Source: Clostridia bacterium (GTDB lineage: Bacteria > Bacillota_A > Clostridia > Oscillospirales > CAG-272). Taken from it: 10,862 bases of DNA. The stretch spans positions 1 through 10,862 of the forward strand of contig JAFXHW010000245.1 in assembly GCA_017533545.1 (NCBI GenBank), read 5' to 3'. This document shows positions 6,555 through 10,862 of the stretch, piece by piece. Made by a program: the position numbers and the translations under genes. The stretch's first letter is position 1. Each line of letters opens with the position of its first letter. Under the pieces are notes generated by a model. That model did no database searches. It was not told where the DNA came from and worked only from the letters and a program-made list of their open reading frames with translations.

Positions 6555-7304
6555 ATGCTTAAATATTCGGGCAAAACCGATACCGGTAAAAAACGCCAGA
6601 ACAACGAGGATTCCTTCCGCATCCTCGAGCTTGATCAGGGCGCACTTTTAGCCGTCGTCTGCGACGGTATGGGAGGTGCGGTCGGCGGCGAGGTCGCCAG
6701 CGCAAGCGCCATCGACGCGTTCTGCAATTACATAAGCGAGCATCTTCCCGATCTTTCGGACAAGAATGCCGCGGTAGGCGACATGATGCGCATGGCCTGC
6801 GCCACGGCAAACTCATGTGTGTTCCAGAAATCGACCGACGACACATCGCTCGGCGGAATGGGAACCACTCTTGTTGCCGCGCTGCTCTACGGCCGTACGA
6901 TGTACGTTGCCAACATCGGTGACAGCCGCCTCTACATCATCTCGGACGGTACGATGACCCAGCTCACCCGTGACCATTCGTGGGTGCAGATGTGGGTGGA
7001 TCTCGGTCAGATGACTCCCGAAGAAGCGGCGGTAAGCCCGAGCCGCAACGCCATTTTGCGCGCTGTCGGCATCGATTCCAAAGTTGAAAGCGACCTTTTC
7101 ACTGTCGATTTCACCGATTCGGAAAATGCAACAATCCTTCTTTGTTCCGACGGTCTTTCCGACTATCTGTCGCAAAAGGATATATTAAACATCATTAACG
7201 ATTCCACCATTGCCCTTGACGATCGCGTAAGTGCGCTTATCGATGGAGCAAACAAAGGCGGCGGCGGTGACAACATTACCGCAGTGCTTTTCGAAATAGA
7301 ATAA
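6555..7304 (+). CDS. prpC: PP2C-family Ser/Thr phosphatase (PrpC/Stp1 type)
   Basis: A 249-residue, single-domain, metal-dependent PPM/PP2C phosphatase that reverses phosphorylation by the PASTA kinase encoded next to it. The family blocks are in order: QNNEDS (15-20), VVCDGMGG (34-41, metal ligands D37/G38), GGMGTTLV (100-107), NIGDSRLY (120-127), LTRDHSW (137-143), LLCSDGLSD (195-203, metal ligand D199) and GGGGDNITAV (235-244, metal ligand D239). Length and lack of extra domains match bacterial PrpC/Stp (about 245 residues), and it should be cytoplasmic. Between rlmN and the kinase gene is the usual position in Bacillota. The start codon follows the purine-rich AGAAAGGCAGGG stretch; 29 bases separate it from the kinase gene, indicating co-transcription. 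All metal-binding residues are present. Confidence 0.95.
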   Translation: MLKYSGKTDTGKKRQNNEDSFRILELDQGALLAVVCDGMGGAVGGEVASASAIDAFCNYISEHLPDLSDKNAAVGDMMRMACATANSCVFQKSTDDTSLGGMGTTLVAALLYGRTMYVANIGDSRLYIISDGTMTQLTRDHSWVQMWVDLGQMTPEEAAVSPSRNAILRAVGIDSKVESDLFTVDFTDSENATILLCSDGLSDYLSQKDILNIINDSTIALDDRVSALIDGANKGGGGDNITAVLFEIE

Positions 7305-7333
7305 AAAATACAGTTATCCGCAGGAGCTAACGC

Positions 7334-9169
7334 ATGAGTGCTTTCGACAAATACGTGGGTCAGATATTCGACCACCGTTATAAAATAGTCAAGATTATAG
7401 GCGTTGGCGGAATGGCTGTCGTTTTCGAGGCCGTCGACCTTGTTATGAAGTGCAACGTCGCGGTCAAGATGTTAAAAGACGAAATAACAAACGATATACA
7501 GTCCGTAAAACGTTTCAATTCGGAATCCCGCGCGATATCGATGCTTTCGCATCCGAATATCGTTTCAATATACGACGTTTCCTTTAAGGCCAACCTCAAA
7601 TACATCGTAATGGAGTATGTAAACGGCATTACCTTAAAGGCATACATGAACCGCAAGGGTGCGCTTTCTTTCAGAGAAACCATGTCCTTTGCCGAGCAGA
7701 CTTTACGCGCGCTCGAACACGCACATTCGAAGAATATCATCCACCGCGACATAAAGCCGCAGAATATAATACTGCTCAAAGACGGCCGCATCAAGGTCAC
7801 CGACTTCGGTATTGCAAAACTTCCCAATGCCGAAACCGTCACCATGACCGACAAGGCAATCGGTACAGTTTACTACATCAGCCCCGAGCAGGCATCGGGC
7901 AAGCGTATCGACCAGCGCTCCGACCTTTATTCGCTGGGCGTAATGATGTACGAAATGGCAACAGGTCAGCTTCCCTTTATGGCCGACAGCCCCGTTTCGG
8001 TTGCGCTGATGCAGGTGAGCGCCACTCCCCGCCGTCCGCGTGATATTAATCCCTCCATTCCGATAGGACTCGAGCAGATCATTATGGGGGCGATGGAAAA
8101 GGATCCCGAAAAGCGTTTCCGCACCGCGTCGCAGATGCTGCGTCACATCGCTCAGCTTAAAGCGAATCCCACCTATATATTCAGATCCGGACGCACGAAT
8201 ACTAATAATCCGCAAACGCTTTCCGAACAAAAGTACCGTTCGAATTATGCGAGCGGCGCAAAGAAGAGGCATCCCAAGCCGATGCCCGGAAGAAAGAAAA
8301 AATCCAGCCGCTCGATGTTTCCCATCATTTCGGGCGTTACAACGGCGTTTCTTATTGTCATCGTCGCAACGGGGATAACGGTCTTCGGCAATCTCATGTC
8401 CGATTTTGCTTCGTCGTCGCCGAAATCGATAACTATTCCCGACTACGTCAACGAGCTGTATACTCCCAAATTCAGACAGGATCTGAATTCGCTCAAGTAT
8501 TACAACATCACCATCGTAGACAAATTCACCGACGAATATCCCGAAAATACCATAATCGATCAGGAGCCAGAAGCGGGAGAAAACCGCAAGGTGGCCGCAG
8601 GAAAGCAGTATTGCGATCTTGTATTAACTGTCAGCCGCGGCGAAAAAGAGATTATTTTGCCCGATTTTACGATTACCGAATACCGTTTGGCAGAAGCACA
8701 GCTTCGCGATAAATATTCGCTTATTCCCACCACCGAATCGGAATACAACGATTTCGTGCCGCTCGGATACGTTATCCGCACCGAACCCGAAGCGGGAACT
8801 CCTCTCAAATCGGGCGACGTTGTAAAGCTTATATACAGCAAGGGGCAGAAGATCGACTACGTCACAGTCCCCAGCTTTATCGGCATGACCGAGGAAAAGG
8901 CTTACGCCACGCTGATAGCAAAATCGCTCTCGCTCGACAACGTTACCTACGAATACACCGAGACCGACAAATATCCCGAATACGTTCCCGCAGGGCAGGT
9001 AATGTGGCAGAGCAAAACCGCCAATTCCGAGGTCCCCGCAAACTCGACAAAGATATCCTTTATTGTAAGTCTGGGGTCGTTTAACAAAACGACTCCCGAG
9101 ACCGATTCGAGCTCAACTTCAAACTCGTCGGGATCAGGATTCATCTGGTCGGACTATTTCAGCCATTAA
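7334..9169 (+). CDS. prkC: Transmembrane Ser/Thr protein kinase with three PASTA repeats (PrkC/PknB type)
   Basis: A 611-residue Hanks-type kinase that senses muropeptides or lipid II outside and phosphorylates cell wall, division and translation proteins inside. The cytoplasmic kinase domain (about 15-275) has the glycine loop IGVGGMAVVFEA (22-33), ATP lysine K45 (VAVKML), helix-C glutamate E64, catalytic HRDIKPQN (137-144), DFG (157-159), an activation loop with T168, T170 and T172, and GTVYYISPEQ (177-186). A basic juxtamembrane stretch (about 310-326) precedes one membrane helix (about 329-352). Outside lie three PASTA repeats (about 366-436, 438-504 and 508-581); the first two share the motif EPEAG. 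A Ser/Thr-rich tail follows (582-600) and ends in an aromatic, hydrophobic piece. AGGAG 7 bases before ATG fixes the start. It is paired with the phosphatase upstream and ends at a strong terminator. Confidence 0.96.
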   Translation: MSAFDKYVGQIFDHRYKIVKIIGVGGMAVVFEAVDLVMKCNVAVKMLKDEITNDIQSVKRFNSESRAISMLSHPNIVSIYDVSFKANLKYIVMEYVNGITLKAYMNRKGALSFRETMSFAEQTLRALEHAHSKNIIHRDIKPQNIILLKDGRIKVTDFGIAKLPNAETVTMTDKAIGTVYYISPEQASGKRIDQRSDLYSLGVMMYEMATGQLPFMADSPVSVALMQVSATPRRPRDINPSIPIGLEQIIMGAMEKDPEKRFRTASQMLRHIAQLKANPTYIFRSGRTNTNNPQTLSEQKYRSNYASGAKKRHPKPMPGRKKKSSRSMFPIISGVTTAFLIVIVATGITVFGNLMSDFASSSPKSITIPDYVNELYTPKFRQDLNSLKYYNITIVDKFTDEYPENTIIDQEPEAGENRKVAAGKQYCDLVLTVSRGEKEIILPDFTITEYRLAEAQLRDKYSLIPTTESEYNDFVPLGYVIRTEPEAGTPLKSGDVVKLIYSKGQKIDYVTVPSFIGMTEEKAYATLIAKSLSLDNVTYEYTETDKYPEYVPAGQVMWQSKTANSEVPANSTKISFIVSLGSFNKTTPETDSSSTSNSSGSGFIWSDYFSH

Positions 9170-9203
9170 AAAAAGGTGCCAACAAAAATTGGCACCCTTT
9201 TTT
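9170..9203 (+). terminator. Bidirectional intrinsic terminator after prkC
   Basis: GGTGCCAA (9175-9182) pairs perfectly with TTGGCACC (9189-9196) around a 6-base loop. TTTTTT (9198-9203) follows after one base on the plus strand. An A-run precedes the stem, so it also works for the convergent gene on the minus strand, whose stop codon at 9214 is 10 bases away. The A-run begins inside the prkC TAA stop codon. Confidence 0.93.
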
Positions 9204-9213
9204 ATCATATTAA

Positions 9214-9648
9214 TCAAAGATATGCTCTTACTCCGTCGGCGAGCTTTTGCTCCGAATCGATAAGCCGTTTTGCAATATCCTTCGATTTTTCGTCGGCCGC
9301 CTTATACTGGTTAAGATAACGTGAAAGCGATTTTACGCCCATGTTGCAGCCGTCGGTCATAAGATCGGCAATGGTTGCGTCATTGCCGCCGGCCATCATC
9401 ATAGCCGCCGATTTCATGTGGGACATACCCTGGGCGATAATGGCGGGATCCTTGCCGTCATCACCGTAGTTGTCAAGCATATTGGTGATCTCGACAGCCA
9501 GCTTTTTATGCTCGTCCTTGCAGCTTTCAAGCGCGGTTTTGATCTCCTTGCCTTTTGCATACTGCAAAACGTCGTCGATCGAAGATATACCCATCTTTGC
9601 ACCCGCATCACATTCGCGGAGCAGTCGCACGGTATCCTTTTCTATCAT
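9214..9648 (-). CDS. Small four-helix ferritin-like protein (DUF2383/PA2169-like)
   Basis: A 144-residue, soluble, almost wholly helical protein without signal peptide or membrane helix. Four helices can be drawn at about 3-31, 36-62, 67-88 and 91-143 (the last broken near 115). The opening ECDAGAKMGISSIDDVL (12-28) and spaced Glu/Asp/His residues resemble the DUF2383/PA2169 four-helix domain family, a ferritin-like group without known activity. The third helix is Met-rich (M75, M78, M83-M85). Related short proteins occur widely in Clostridia, to my knowledge uncharacterised. Its site GAGG lies 10 bases before ATG 9648. It converges on prkC and shares its terminator. It follows the mannosidase gene by 114 bases but a terminator lies between, so it is probably transcribed alone. 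Function unknown; family assignment is moderate. Confidence 0.75.
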   Translation of the reverse strand: MIEKDTVRLLRECDAGAKMGISSIDDVLQYAKGKEIKTALESCKDEHKKLAVEITNMLDNYGDDGKDPAIIAQGMSHMKSAAMMMAGGNDATIADLMTDGCNMGVKSLSRYLNQYKAADEKSKDIAKRLIDSEQKLADGVRAYL

Positions 9649-9714
9649 CAGTTTTATACCTCATTTCATTTTTTGATGCGGTATTATTGTTCTCATTTTC
9701 ATCAAAATCGATAC

Positions 9715-9754
9715 AAAAAAGCCGACGGGATTTTTTACCCTGTCGGCTTTTTTT
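9715..9754 (-). terminator. Intrinsic terminator of the GH38 gene
   Basis: GCCGAC-GGG (9721-9729) pairs with CCC-T-GTCGGC (9738-9747) with one bulged base and an 8-base loop. It is flanked by six A's on the left and seven T's on the right, so it can end transcription in both directions. It lies 10 bases past the mannosidase stop codon at 9763. Confidence 0.9.
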
Positions 9755-9762
9755 GCTGAATT

Positions 9763-10862
9763 TTATTTTTCCAATTTTATCGTTGTGATCTTCTTTTTGG
9801 GTGATATCATTCTGATCTTTCGGTCGGCAAAAACGAGTTCTCTCTCGATTTCTTCGTTAAGATTCGTTTTGTAAGCTTTCGCAAAATCGGCCCCGAAATC
9901 AAGCTCGATCTCCTCGTCGATTTCGCTCGGATTATAGAATCGAACGATGGCCGCATCGTCATCCTCTGCCTTTTTCACTGCCGAAAGAACGGTGTTTTTA
10001 CCCTTTAACTCAACAAAGGAAAATACATCGTCCATCGATCCGTCAATTCCCGTTTTTGCCTTATATGTAAGCATTTTTCCGGTTGCAAAGGCATACGCCT
10101 CTTTTCGCATTTCATCATTCTCGCAAGAGCAGATTCCAACTGCATATGATGCTATGTTCTTACCCTTGCACTGAGCCTCGGGAGTCGGGAAAACGCCCCA
10201 GTCTCCAAGTCGGTCCACACAGCGGAGTACAGTAAGTGCGGCGGTGTTTTTGCCGTCGCGGAGTATCTCGTATTCGCACAGTCCGCGGTTGGCAACAACC
10301 ATTGATGCGCTGTCGTTTGCAAGCATGAAAAATGCCTGCTGACGCTGTGAATTGTCGGGGTTTATCCACTGCTCGCCGGGCACTACGGGACGGCGAAGAA
10401 GATCGTACTGACCGTCGACGAAGACGGTGTCGGTATCAATACTGTTGGGGAAAATAACGCGCAGGCGGTGATTGCCGGCGGTGTTGTATATCTCGCAGTC
10501 AACTTCGGCCATTTTCGATTCCTTTGCGAGTCTGATCACACTCACAAATTCGATTCTTGCCATCTCGACGCTGCGCTTTTCGCTGTCCGTGGTTTCGGGT
10601 ACATCAAGTGATGTTTTTACATTGAAAACGATCTCGGTATTGGTCTTTTTTGCGAAAATCTCGGCCTTTTTTCCGCAAGTTGTCAGCACGGTATCATTCT
10701 TCGGAGACGCGTAAGCATACTCGTCGCCGCAATCGCCCATATCCTCAAAATATCCGATTCCTTTAAGCGAATTGCCCGATTTTTTATCATACAAATCGAA
10801 GCTTCCGTCGTTGTTTACACTGATTCTGATGTGATCATTTTCGGCGGTATTACCATTGAGCA
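9763..10862 (-). CDS. GH38 alpha-mannosidase, C-terminal part (5' end missing)
   Basis: The frame is open from the right edge down to the stop at 9763, giving the last ~366 residues of a longer protein. The apparent start near 10794 is an internal TTG preceded by more in-frame coding (NNDGSFDL), so no start is present here. It matches the C-terminal beta domains of glycoside hydrolase family 38: GDCGDEYAY (around 10715-10740), VDGQYDLLRRP, NRGLCEYEILRD, TVLRCVDRLGDWG, TPEAQCKG and a closing beta-sandwich. The catalytic domain with its zinc site and Asp nucleophile lies outside the window. Family members remove alpha-mannosyl residues from glycans; bacterial ones are often cytoplasmic and include phospho-mannosylglycerate hydrolases such as MngB. 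The exact substrate cannot be told from this part. A clear terminator follows. Confidence 0.85.
   Translation of the reverse strand, partial: LNGNTAENDHIRISVNNDGSFDLYDKKSGNSLKGIGYFEDMGDCGDEYAYASPKNDTVLTTCGKKAEIFAKKTNTEIVFNVKTSLDVPETTDSEKRSVEMARIEFVSVIRLAKESKMAEVDCEIYNTAGNHRLRVIFPNSIDTDTVFVDGQYDLLRRPVVPGEQWINPDNSQRQQAFFMLANDSASMVVANRGLCEYEILRDGKNTAALTVLRCVDRLGDWGVFPTPEAQCKGKNIASYAVGICSCENDEMRKEAYAFATGKMLTYKAKTGIDGSMDDVFSFVELKGKNTVLSAVKKAEDDDAAIVRFYNPSEIDEEIELDFGADFAKAYKTNLNEEIERELVFADRKIRMISPKKKITTIKLEK

Noticed and set aside
7703..8272. A 189-codon minus-strand frame opposite the kinase domain
   Set aside because: It overlaps the conserved catalytic loop of the kinase and has no features of its own.
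10792..10794. TTG as the start codon of the mannosidase fragment
   Set aside because: The same frame stays open upstream to the window edge with sequence typical of the family, so this TTG encodes an internal leucine.

Overview
The window looks like chromosomal DNA of a low-to-mid GC Bacillota, most likely a gut-type Clostridia. This rests on the rlmN-prpC-prkC gene order with a PASTA kinase, AAAGGAG-type ribosome binding sites, consensus sigma-A promoters, and a mix of housekeeping genes with genes for host or plant glycans. I cannot name the genus from sequence alone. It is densely coding: eight genes, no intergenic gap above about 240 bases, and no RNA gene, CRISPR array, insertion sequence or phage gene that I could see.

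Left part, all on the minus strand (1-5238). Read in the direction of transcription, the order is an M18 metallo-aminopeptidase (5238 to 3838), a hairpin, a U32-family tRNA/rRNA hydroxylation-type protein (3752 to 2493), a short SIS-domain sugar-phosphate isomerase-like protein (2445 to 1834), and a DUF6259 putative glycoside hydrolase (1740 to beyond base 1). The DUF6259 gene has its own perfect TTGACA-17-TATAAT promoter just after the SIS stop codon. Its leader also carries a 23-base near-palindrome, so it is probably regulated on its own.

Middle part, plus strand (5400-9203). A divergent intergenic region holds one good promoter in each direction. It leads rightward into rlmN (23S rRNA/tRNA m2A methyltransferase), prpC/stp (PP2C phosphatase) and prkC/pknB (transmembrane Ser/Thr kinase with three PASTA repeats). 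The phosphatase and kinase form the usual reversible phosphorylation pair that senses cell wall state. A strong bidirectional terminator follows the kinase directly; the rsgA/cpgA gene that often follows in Bacillota is not here.

Right part, minus strand (9214-10862). A small four-helix ferritin-like protein (DUF2383/PA2169-like) converges on the kinase. Upstream of it, after another clear hairpin terminator, lies the C-terminal part of a GH38 alpha-mannosidase that enters from the right edge. The two carbohydrate-active proteins at opposite ends suggest a glycan-degrading lifestyle, but nothing in the sequence ties them together. I found no convincing new multi-gene system. The points most worth a second look are the uncharacterised DUF6259 protein with its leader palindrome, the CBS-less isomerase next to it, and the small helical protein.
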